Part shown: positions 15,866-21,072 of the stretch, piece after piece
How the letters are laid out: each line of letters starts with the position of its first letter
Numbering within the stretch: position 1 is the stretch's first letter
Assembly (NCBI GenBank): GCA_037139695.1
Contig: JBAXFX010000017.1
Span: 1 to 21,072, forward strand
From: JAAXTX01 sp037139695
GTDB lineage: Bacteria > Patescibacteriota > Minisyncoccia > Moranbacterales > UBA1568
Direction: 5' to 3'
Length of the DNA: 21,072 nucleotides
Made by a program: the position numbers and the translations under genes
The notes under the pieces: generated by a model
What the model was told of the DNA's origin: nothing
The model's input: the letters and a program-made list of their open reading frames with translations, nothing else
Database searches by the model: none

Positions 15866-15886
15866 CCCCTATTTTAATAATAGGGG
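15866..15886. repeat. Perfect 8-bp hairpin
   Basis: CCCCTATT (15866-15873) pairs with AATAGGGG (15879-15886). An A-rich tract follows on the plus strand. It does not have the T tract of a terminator in either reading direction. The rest of the gap to 16102 has no gene. Confidence 0.5.
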
Positions 15887-16030
15887 TAAAAAATCGGAAA
15901 ACGTGCCCGTATGTGCGCCGAGCGCCTATTGAGAATGCTGCCGTGTTGAGGCTCTTTTCGGGGTGGTATTACTGTTCACCAAACAAGGCGACACTCTCTT
16001 AATGACTTATATAAGCCAGAATAGCGACTC

Positions 16031-16059
16031 TTGACTGTACTACGGGAATGCGATACCAT
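16031..16059 (+). promoter_or_regulatory. Possible promoter of the AAA_14 ATPase gene
   Basis: TTGACT (16031-16036) and TACCAT (16054-16059) are 17 bases apart, which would give a leader of about 35-40 bases to the ATG at 16102. The -35 is good and the -10 moderate. Confidence 0.42.
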
Positions 16060-16101
16060 AGAAACATAGGTTACTGACCCATTCGATTCCTCTAGTCACA
16101 T

Positions 16102-17553
16102 ATGGTACGAACTGAGATAAAAAGTTACGTCGCACGACAGCTGTCCGAGCAGGCTAAAATCCTGCGTCTTTCGGCGTATGACGGAAATGGAACTGCGAAT
16201 CTCAAAAGATTCTTCTTCTACCGCATCGACAAATTTGTCCGTGACTTCCTTTCTGCACACAGCGAACCTCGATGGATCATTATTCCCGGACTTCGCGGTG
16301 TCGGAAAGACGACCGTGCTCGCACAGATCTATTTTCAGTACGCACACATTTTTGGAAAGAACATCCTCTATATTTCGCTCGACGAAGTGACGAAGAAGCT
16401 GGGGAGCAATCTGTATGAAGTCCTGGACGCATATGAGGAGTTGCTGTCGGTGAGTTTTTCGCAACTTGAGGAAGACGTCTTGCTGCTTGTGGATGAGGTT
16501 CATTTTGATCCGGACTGGCAGTTCGCGCTGAAATCGCTCTTCGATACGTCCCGGCGAGTGTGTATCCTTTCGACCGGTTCTTCCGCGATTGCGCTCAATA
16601 CGACCACCGATGTCGCCCGGCGTTCCCATACGGAAAAGATGTATCCGTTGAAGTTTACGGAGTATGTGATGCTGTCGGATTCGCTTGACCATGCGAAACA
16701 GTCGATATCGTTTCCACCGAAATTGGGGGAGACCATAGCCGCGGCGTTGTTTGGGAGTGCCTCTGCGGATGAAGCGTATGCACGGCTCCAGGCGGTACAA
16801 ACGGAAGTTGCGGGATATTGGCAAAAGGCGGACAGGCAGTCCATTAGCCGCTATCTCAAGTTCTATTCGACGCCTTCGGTATTGCCCTATGCGGACGATA
16901 CGGTGATATATGCGAATTTGAATTCCGTTATCGATCGGGTGATAGAAAAGGACATACCGACGATGAAATCGTTTACGCCGGATATACAGGCGAAGATTCC
17001 GGCGTTGCTCTTCGTTCTTGCCGGTTCGGATACGCAAAGCATACCGAGCATAGCGGGTGAACTGAAAGATATCGATGTGAAGACGCTCGCCGTGATTCTC
17101 AAGGTTCTGGAGGATGCGGAAGTCCTTCTGCGTGTCTATCCGTTCTCCGCCTCGGCGCCGAAGAAGGTGAGGCTTCCTTCCAAATATCTTTTTCTTGCCT
17201 CAAGTTTGCGCGCAGCGTTGCTTCATCTGATCGATTCGCGATCAATTGATATTCAGCATAAGGGGAAACTGCTTGAAGATGTCGTGGCGATGTATATATA
17301 TCTGTATTTTCGGGAGTTGGCGGGTTGGACGATGAGCTATGATTCCGGAAAGAACGGCGCCGACTTTATCGTCGATGGGGCAGGACGGAGGATTGTCGTC
17401 GAGACGGGTTGGAACAAGCGAACCCATCAACAGGTGGTGAAAACGTTGGAAACCGTGAAAGGAACGTACGGACTTGTGGTAACCGATTCATGTACGCTCG
17501 GAGTGAAAGACAATGTCCTCTTTGTCCCGTTTGAATTTTTCTTCTTGCTCTAA
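16102..17553 (+). CDS. AAA_14/DUF4143 family ATPase
   Basis: A 483-residue P-loop ATPase. Walker A is GLRGVGKTT (63-71), Walker B is VLLLVDE (126-132), and the sensor-like STGSSA is at 157-162. YPLKFTEYV (181-189) is the usual bridge to the DUF4143 part. The C-terminus has NGADFIVDGAGRRIVVETGWNK, a degenerate PD-(D/E)XK-like fold often seen at the end of these proteins. The family is widespread in archaea and CPR bacteria, with poorly known function and frequent spread by transfer. The GC content is higher than in the AIPR gene, so it arrived separately. It ends 11 bp before the GIY-YIG gene and probably shares its transcript. Confidence 0.85.
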   Translation: MVRTEIKSYVARQLSEQAKILRLSAYDGNGTANLKRFFFYRIDKFVRDFLSAHSEPRWIIIPGLRGVGKTTVLAQIYFQYAHIFGKNILYISLDEVTKKLGSNLYEVLDAYEELLSVSFSQLEEDVLLLVDEVHFDPDWQFALKSLFDTSRRVCILSTGSSAIALNTTTDVARRSHTEKMYPLKFTEYVMLSDSLDHAKQSISFPPKLGETIAAALFGSASADEAYARLQAVQTEVAGYWQKADRQSISRYLKFYSTPSVLPYADDTVIYANLNSVIDRVIEKDIPTMKSFTPDIQAKIPALLFVLAGSDTQSIPSIAGELKDIDVKTLAVILKVLEDAEVLLRVYPFSASAPKKVRLPSKYLFLASSLRAALLHLIDSRSIDIQHKGKLLEDVVAMYIYLYFRELAGWTMSYDSGKNGADFIVDGAGRRIVVETGWNKRTHQQVVKTLETVKGTYGLVVTDSCTLGVKDNVLFVPFEFFFLL

Positions 17554-17564
17554 GATGTAATGCT

Positions 17565-18161
17565 ATGGAAATAATTTATATTCTCATAAACGAGGCGATG
17601 CCGGGGTACGTGAAGATCGGTCGGACGACGAATCATCTCGAGCAACGGATACGAGATCTAAGTGCGTCGACGAGCGTGCCGTTACCGTTCACATGCTTTT
17701 ATGCGTGTACGGTGAAGGATTCGGCCTTCGTGGAACATCAGTTACACGATGCGTTCGATAACAACCGTGTCAATCCGCGACGTGAGTTTTTCTCTATCGA
17801 TCCAGAGCGGGTTGTGGCGGCTCTTAAGCTGGCTGAAATTGAGAACATCACGCCGGGGAGAGATATCGTCGAAACGAAGGAAGATCAAGAAGCTTTGGAT
17901 GAGGCTCGGAAACGTCGGTCAGTATTTGATTTTTCGATGGTCGGCATCCCGGTTGGTTCTGAATTAGTTTTCAGTCGTGATGAAAACAAACGGGCAAAGG
18001 TTGTCGATAATCGGATGATTGAATTTGATGGTGTAGTGACCAGTCTTTCACATTCAGCACAAGGAATACTCGGGTATGAGTGCGGTGTCGCTGGAACTGA
18101 TTATTGGATGTTTGACGATGAGACTTTAAGTGAGCGAAGGCGGAGAATGGAAGCGGAATAA
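17565..18161 (+). CDS. GIY-YIG (T5orf172) nuclease-like protein with a RAMA-like C-terminal domain
   Basis: A 198-residue protein. Residues 1-90 form a T5orf172-type GIY-YIG domain: IYILINEAMPGYVKIGRTTN, then the QRIRDL helix, CFYACTVKDSAFVEHQLHDAF with the conserved Glu58, and RREFFSI. A charged linker follows. Residues about 118-190 (FDFSMVGIPVGSELVFSRDE, then VTSLSHSAQGILGY and GTDYWMFDDETLSERR) resemble the RAMA domain, found fused to restriction enzymes and methylases. Key GIY-YIG residues are mostly present, so it may cut DNA; the tail may recognise modified DNA. It is closely linked to the AAA_14 gene. Confidence 0.78.
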   Translation: MEIIYILINEAMPGYVKIGRTTNHLEQRIRDLSASTSVPLPFTCFYACTVKDSAFVEHQLHDAFDNNRVNPRREFFSIDPERVVAALKLAEIENITPGRDIVETKEDQEALDEARKRRSVFDFSMVGIPVGSELVFSRDENKRAKVVDNRMIEFDGVVTSLSHSAQGILGYECGVAGTDYWMFDDETLSERRRRMEAE

Positions 18162-18194
18162 ATCAGTTATAAATATCAAAAATACAAAATACAT

Positions 18195-18281
18195 ATGAGT
18201 CAAAAAGAGGATTTTGCGAGGAGTCTGATAAAGGGAAAGATCGCAGAGACGGTGTTCGCGCAGATGTTGCGCGAGTCATAA
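18195..18281 (+). pseudogene. N-terminal stub of a conserved gene (28 codons)
   Basis: ATG at 18195 gives 28 residues, SQKEDFARSLIKGKIAETVF and then AQMLRES, before a TAA at 18279. The pattern KGKIAE..f.qMlRE is how a group of putative nuclease-like proteins common in CPR genomes begins, where it continues with gf.vl.fGyE. The expected continuation is absent, so the gene was cut after its first helix. This identification is from memory of the pattern and cannot be confirmed here. A genuine 28-residue product cannot be excluded. Confidence 0.4.
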
Positions 18282-18327
18282 AAGTAAAATGATAACTATG
18301 CCAGAAATGTTTGGGAAAGGAGGAGGA

Positions 18328-18687
18328 ATGAAATTTTTCGCAGGCTTTATAATGACAATGTTATTACTAATAATTTTTTTTATGGCTATCCAGAACTCCG
18401 TGCAACATTCTGTGAATCCCTCCGTATCAGACACTTCTTCCTTGTTCGGTATCGGTACGGTTTGGGTCATGTTCTTTGCCGTATTCATTGTCGTTTTCTT
18501 GATCAGGGCACTGGCTTTATGGTATTGGAAGATCGACCGAATCGTGAATTTGTTGGAAAAAATCGAAGAGAACACTCGGACCGCCGCAAGAGTCGGTTCG
18601 AATCCTGTTGCGACGGCATTTTCCGATCCGGAACAGTCGAAAAAGAAGGGTGGGCTGTGGGCTGCGCTGAATAGGAAGATTTTTTAG
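18328..18687 (+). CDS. Two-helix membrane protein
   Basis: A protein of about 119 residues starting MKFFAGFIMTMLLL. The ATG at 18328 is preferred over upstream ATGs in the same frame (18289, 18298, 18307) because a perfect AAAGGAGG lies four bases before it. Helix 1 is FAGFIMTMLLLIIFFMAI. A short loop, SVNPSVSDTSSLFGIG, joins it to helix 2, TVWVMFFAVFIVVFLIRALALWYW. The tail has KIDRIVNLLEKIEENTRTAA, probably an amphipathic helix, and a basic end. Similar small proteins with a helix then KIDrIv.LLekIeeN are common, with no known function. Confidence 0.65.
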   Translation: MKFFAGFIMTMLLLIIFFMAIQNSVQHSVNPSVSDTSSLFGIGTVWVMFFAVFIVVFLIRALALWYWKIDRIVNLLEKIEENTRTAARVGSNPVATAFSDPEQSKKKGGLWAALNRKIF

Positions 18688-18769
18688 GAGGAGGGAGAAT
18701 CGCTGTTCACGAGCTCACGGGTTGGGAACCATACGTGTCCCAAAAATAACGAAGAATCGAACAAAATAA

Positions 18770-18790
18770 CCCTCTCTAGGGCTGTTTTTT
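18770..18790 (+). terminator. Weak terminator-like hairpin
   Basis: CCCT-CTCT-AGGG (18770-18781) is followed by CTG and six T (18785-18790). The four-base stem is short. It would end the transcript of the membrane protein before the hsdS fragment. The rest of 18688-18891 holds no gene; TTGGGA/TCCCAA at 18722-18743 is another small stem. Confidence 0.35.
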
Positions 18791-18891
18791 GACTCTTTTT
18801 GTTCCGCACGATATTCAAATGAGACGAAAGAACTGAAAGAGATATCAATTAAAAGACCCTGTTTATCCTTCGATCAGGGAGTCGTTCTTAA

Positions 18892-19095
18892 GATAATTTG
18901 AATAAAATCAAAATACCTGCACCAGAGCTCGCTGAACAGGAACGAATAGTCGCGATTTTGGATAAGTTTGACGCACTCGTGAATGATATTTCGGTTGGTC
19001 TGCCAGCCGAACTTTCTGCTCGCAGACGGCAATACGAGTACTATCGGGGAAAACTCCTCGATTTTACGCCAAAAAAGCCTCTAAAATCCCTGTAG
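18892..19095 (+). pseudogene. hsdS: HsdS 3' fragment (type I restriction specificity subunit)
   Basis: The frame after a TAA at 18889 reads DNLNKIKIPAPELAEQERIV, then AILDKFDALVNDISVGLPAELSARRRQYEYYRGKLLDF. This is the end of the distal half of an HsdS: the IP.P.l.EQerIv segment, then the conserved coiled-coil spacer and YeYYR.kLL. Full HsdS proteins are about 400 residues with two target-recognition domains; only the last 65 or so residues remain. The nominal TTG at 18898 is not a convincing start. It shows that a type I locus once stood here in the same orientation as the hsdR fragment at 20416. Its stop overlaps the left arm of the operator repeat. Confidence 0.85.
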
Positions 19096-19127
19096 AGCGT
19101 ATATTGACAATAAACACGCTCTACAGG
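19089..19127. promoter_or_regulatory. Operator: perfect 12-bp inverted repeat over the HATPase promoter
   Basis: CCTGTAGAGCGT (19089-19100) is the exact reverse complement of ACGCTCTACAGG (19116-19127), with 15 bases between. The right arm fills the spacer between -35 and -10 and the left arm lies just upstream of the -35, so a dimeric protein bound here would block RNA polymerase. The 27-base centre-to-centre spacing is a little over two and a half helical turns. The bound protein is not known. Confidence 0.75.
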
Positions 19128-19133
19128 TAAAAT
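19104..19133 (+). promoter_or_regulatory. Promoter of the HATPase-DUF4325 module, leaderless start
   Basis: TTGACA (19104-19109, full consensus) and TAAAAT (19128-19133, one mismatch) are 18 bases apart. The ATG at 19140 lies seven bases past the -10, where transcription would begin, so the mRNA should be leaderless. The -10 itself supplies an in-frame TAA (19128-19130), which rules out a start further upstream. No ribosome site precedes the ATG. Confidence 0.78.
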
Positions 19134-19139
19134 ACGAGC

Positions 19140-20111
19140 ATGAAAGCCATACTCTCAACATCGGACTATTTGCGCAATTCAGACCGTTTCATTGACGGGC
19201 TGGATTTTTCCGACCCGCATTCTTTTACGATATATTCCAATCCGAAGTGGTTGAATGTTCATCCGGCAATTTTGACGTTGTTGGCCGCGATGGCGATGAA
19301 GGTCGGAAAGGAGAATGTCCGATTTGATAACTTGACCGCCCTGTCCGGTTCATACCTTGACCGTATGGGCCTGTTCGATTTCACGACTCAGCCGTCGCCG
19401 TATCGCATCAACAAGAAGGAAGAGGTGGGCCGGTTTATCCCTATTACCATTATCAGGAATTCCACCGAACAGTCGCGATTCATCACCGACATGATTCCGC
19501 TCCTACATCTGCCCGCGGGCGAGACGGATGCCATCAAATACACGGTCGGCGAATTGATACGGAACGTGTTGGAGCATTCGGGAAGCAAGGAGGGAGCCAT
19601 CGTGGCGGCCCAGTACTACAAGAAATCCAATACCATCCGTATCGGTATCTGCGACAGCGGGATTGGAATCAAAAGAAGTCTGCAAAAATACTGGTCTACG
19701 CATGCTCAAACCGATCTCGACGCCATCAAATGGGCGCTGGTACCCGGCATCTCCGGAACCACTGCACGGGAAGGGGGAACGGAAGACAATGCCGGCGCGG
19801 GTCTGTTCTTCATCAAGTCCATTGCCTATGTCGCCCGCAACTACTTCATGATGTACAGCGGATCCGGAATATACAAGCTGCTCTTGCACGATAAGCGCAT
19901 CGAAAATCCACGGCTACATTCGAACCCTGACGATGATCGTCATTCAGAGAGGAATGATGCGCCGTATTTCCAGGGAACGCTCGTGGCGATAGACCTCTCA
20001 TTGGAGAGCAAATCGGAATTTACAAGCCTGCTCGCATTGATCCGCGAGGTGTATGGAAAAGCTATCCGAGAACGGAAGAAGAAGAAATATAGGGAACCGA
20101 AATTCATATGA
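19140..20111 (+). CDS. GHKL/HATPase-domain protein of a type I restriction-associated module
   Basis: A 323-residue protein. Residues 1-95 form an unassigned N-terminal region (IYSNPKWLNVHPAILTLLAA, then LTALSGSYLDRMGLF). Residues about 96-245 form a HATPase fold: N-box VGELIRNVLEHSG (136-148) with Glu138 and Asn142, G1 box CDSGIGI (171-177), and the lid/G2 TEDNAGAGLFFIKS (214-227). A C-terminal extension ends in a basic tail. There is no dimerisation-phosphotransfer His domain, so it resembles anti-sigma-type kinases (SpoIIAB/RsbW) more than sensor kinases. It is followed with a 4-bp overlap by a STAS-like protein and then hsdR, so I infer a partner-switch that controls something, possibly restriction. 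It appears intact. Confidence 0.82.
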   Translation: MKAILSTSDYLRNSDRFIDGLDFSDPHSFTIYSNPKWLNVHPAILTLLAAMAMKVGKENVRFDNLTALSGSYLDRMGLFDFTTQPSPYRINKKEEVGRFIPITIIRNSTEQSRFITDMIPLLHLPAGETDAIKYTVGELIRNVLEHSGSKEGAIVAAQYYKKSNTIRIGICDSGIGIKRSLQKYWSTHAQTDLDAIKWALVPGISGTTAREGGTEDNAGAGLFFIKSIAYVARNYFMMYSGSGIYKLLLHDKRIENPRLHSNPDDDRHSERNDAPYFQGTLVAIDLSLESKSEFTSLLALIREVYGKAIRERKKKKYREPKFI

Positions 20112-20419
20112 AAAAGGAACGCATCAGGATACTCGGTTATGCAGGGGAGTTTGCTGAGAATAAGGATATCGCCAAATCATTACGAGTCGAGAGGATCCTT
20201 CCGGCATTGGCGCGGAATCAGACTGTAACGATAGATTTTTTCGGCGTAAGCGGAACGACCCAGTCATTTATTCATGCGCTCATCTCCGAACCGATCCGAC
20301 GATACCGGGACGTGGCATTGGAGAATCTGGAGTATTCGCATTGCTCGGGTTCGGTTCGGGAAGTCATAAGGACCGTGTATGATTATATGCAGGAAAGCCT
20401 TGACGATACCAATCTATGA
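20108..20419 (+). CDS. DUF4325 STAS-like protein
   Basis: A 103-residue protein. A first helix/strand part (IRILGYAGEFAENKDIAKSL) precedes TVTIDFFGVSGTTQSFIHAL, which is strand, loop and helix in the STAS-like DUF4325 pattern. Ser/Thr residues lie at the position (GTTQS, 49-53) where STAS anti-anti-sigma factors are phosphorylated. EPIRRY and the C-terminal helix VREVIRTVYDYMQESL follow. The ATG overlaps the HATPase stop by four bases (ATGA) and its own stop overlaps the hsdR start in the same way, so all three are translationally coupled. The family pairs with HATPase proteins; its partner function is inferred. Confidence 0.78.
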   Translation: MKKERIRILGYAGEFAENKDIAKSLRVERILPALARNQTVTIDFFGVSGTTQSFIHALISEPIRRYRDVALENLEYSHCSGSVREVIRTVYDYMQESLDDTNL

Positions 20420-20880
20420 CCATGAAACGGGAAATATACAGACTTGTCTCACGTAACCCGGAAAGCACGGTTGTCGCAGAATACAGCGCGCTTGCCGACC
20501 GTGTTCGCGACCGTTCGTATCAAAGCGAGGCAGAGCTCGAACGGGCGTTTATCGACCAACTCACCACATAAGCGTACGAGTACCTGCCTATCACCGCGGA
20601 AACCGATTTGGTAGAGAACCTGCGCCGGCAGTTGGAGAAGATTAATGACTATACCTTTACCGATAACGAATGGGAACGGTTTTTTACGGGTGAGATCGCG
20701 AATCAGAATCAAGGGATCGAAGAAAAGACGGCTACTATTCAGGAAGACTACATAAAGATCCTTGTACGAGATGACGGTGCAACTAAGAATATCTATCTTC
20801 TGCGCAAAGATAATATTCATGATAATGCGCTTCAGGTTATCAATCAGTATGCTAAAACATCGATTCTGTGCTTAGCTTAG
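20416..20880 (+). pseudogene. hsdR: HsdR 5' fragment with a nonsense codon (type I restriction subunit)
   Basis: Starting at the ATG at 20416, the frame gives KREIYRLVSRNPESTVVAEY, then SYQSEAELERAFIDQLTT, and meets a TAA at 20569-20571. It continues in frame with AYEYLPITAETDLVENLRRQ, WERFFTGEIANQNQGIEEK and RKDNIHDNALQVINQY. This is the N-terminal part of a type I restriction motor subunit; the QAYEYL context suggests that CAA became TAA. Homology stops near 20850, before the IELK-containing nuclease site and the whole helicase, and the frame closes at 20880. A full HsdR has about 1000 residues. The ATGA overlap with the DUF4325 gene places it in that operon. It cannot act. Confidence 0.82.
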
Positions 20881-21071
20881 TATCTATCTCAAATCTCATG
20901 TCGAGCTGTAAATCCGAAAATTTCGTTTGAGCGCCAACCAGAGGTTGGTCACCCTCTGGGTGAAAAACCATGAAAAATGAGGACGGGTATCCGAAGGAGA
21001 TGAGGATCCCGCTAACTAACCTGACGATTTTTGAATGATTTGTCCGCCCGCGACGATCGCTTGGCGAGACG
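20852..21071 (-). CDS. Possible partial gene entering from the right edge
   Basis: A minus-strand frame is open from the window edge to a TAG at 20854-20852, about 72 codons. It includes FFMVFHPEGDQPLVGAQ and then the TKFSDLQLDMRFEIDTK peptide shared with the left edge, after which it diverges (LSTESMF). If the left-edge frame is a real gene end, this would be a second copy whose 3' end was replaced at the junction. The HPEGDQPLVG part is encoded by two tandem hairpins, so it may instead be non-coding repeat DNA. On the plus strand an ATG at 20970 gives a 22-codon frame; neither is certain. Confidence 0.22.
   Translation of the reverse strand, partial: VSPSDRRGRTNHSKIVRLVSGILISFGYPSSFFMVFHPEGDQPLVGAQTKFSDLQLDMRFEIDTKLSTESMF
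20876..20927 (-). repeat. Right arm of the perfect 52-bp inverted repeat
   Basis: Exact reverse complement of 3-54. It begins inside a CTTAG direct duplication (20871-20875 and 20876-20880), about 25 bases after HsdR homology ends, and supplies the stop codon of the broken hsdR frame. This places a recombination or insertion junction between about 20850 and 20876. Confidence 0.9.
20934..20963. repeat. Two abutting hairpins with an alternative pairing
   Basis: CCAACC-AGA-GGTTGG (20934-20948) and TCACCC-TCT-GGGTGA (20949-20963) are perfect 6-bp stems back to back. CCAGAGG (20938-20944) can instead pair with CCTCTGG (20953-20959), which excludes both. The two triloops (AGA and TCT) are themselves complementary. 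REP-like or regulatory; function unknown. Confidence 0.65.
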
Positions 21072-21072
21072 G

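Noticed and set aside
15866..15886. Hairpin considered as a terminator
   Set aside because: The T tract is on the wrong side of the stem on both strands.
16096..17037. Long minus-strand frame of 313 codons
   Set aside because: It is the antisense shadow of the AAA_14 ATPase gene, rich in Arg and Ile with no recognisable domain.
18700..18760. Possible tRNA-like or small RNA fold
   Set aside because: No T-loop GTTCRA motif and no acceptor stem pairing; only a 6-bp stem.
20449..20820. Minus-strand frame of 123 codons
   Set aside because: Antisense of the hsdR fragment, whose plus-strand reading matches HsdR on both sides of the stop.

Overview
The window looks like a piece of a bacterial genome, most likely an uncultivated lineage of the Patescibacteria/CPR type. 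This is an inference from several things seen together: very compact operons with 1-17 bp gene overlaps, intergenic GC-rich hairpin repeats of a kind I associate with those genomes, small one-helix proteins, and two gene remnants whose sequences I associate with that group. TGA is used as a stop, so this is not a code-25 lineage. No rRNA, tRNA or CRISPR was seen.

Region 1 (about 1-2713, minus strand): a metal-dependent MBL-fold hydrolase, a small TM1266-type hydrogenase-regulator-like protein, a nucleoside-deoxyribosyltransferase-like protein and a GT4 glycosyltransferase. Region 2 (2714-3152) is a gene-free stretch with strong hairpin repeats. Region 3 (3153-9282, minus strand) is a surface-glycan operon: UDP-sugar 6-dehydrogenase, a small membrane protein, a GT2 polyprenyl-phosphate-type glycosyltransferase, a GT4, a large polytopic membrane protein and a small anchored protein. 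It is read from a good promoter at 9309-9337. Divergently, 9450-11299 carries another GT4 coupled to radC, closed by a clear terminator.

Region 4 (about 11.4-20.9 kb, plus strand) is a defence and mobile-DNA island, patchy in base composition and rich in broken genes. Its first part is a restriction-modification-like cluster: a PD-(D/E)XK/NO VEIN-like protein, an AIPR-family protein, a 5-cytosine methyltransferase that has lost SAM-binding motif I, and a second small PD-(D/E)XK-like protein. A 32-bp tandem repeat, a DUF2726 fragment and REP-like hairpins follow. Next come an AAA_14/DUF4143 ATPase, a GIY-YIG (T5orf172) protein with a RAMA-like tail, a truncated gene start and a two-helix membrane protein.

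The last part is the most interesting. It is the wreck of a type I restriction locus: an hsdS 3' fragment and an hsdR 5' fragment with a nonsense codon. Between them sits an apparently intact two-gene module, a GHKL/HATPase-domain protein and a DUF4325 STAS-like protein. The module has its own near-consensus promoter, overlapped by a perfect 12-bp inverted repeat and placed so that the transcript should be leaderless. By analogy with anti-sigma kinase/STAS partner switches, this may be a control module for type I restriction that has outlived the enzyme.

The whole window is bracketed by a perfect 52-bp inverted repeat (3-54 and 20876-20927). The right copy lies a few bases after the hsdR homology ends, so it marks a rearrangement junction, an element boundary or an assembly join.
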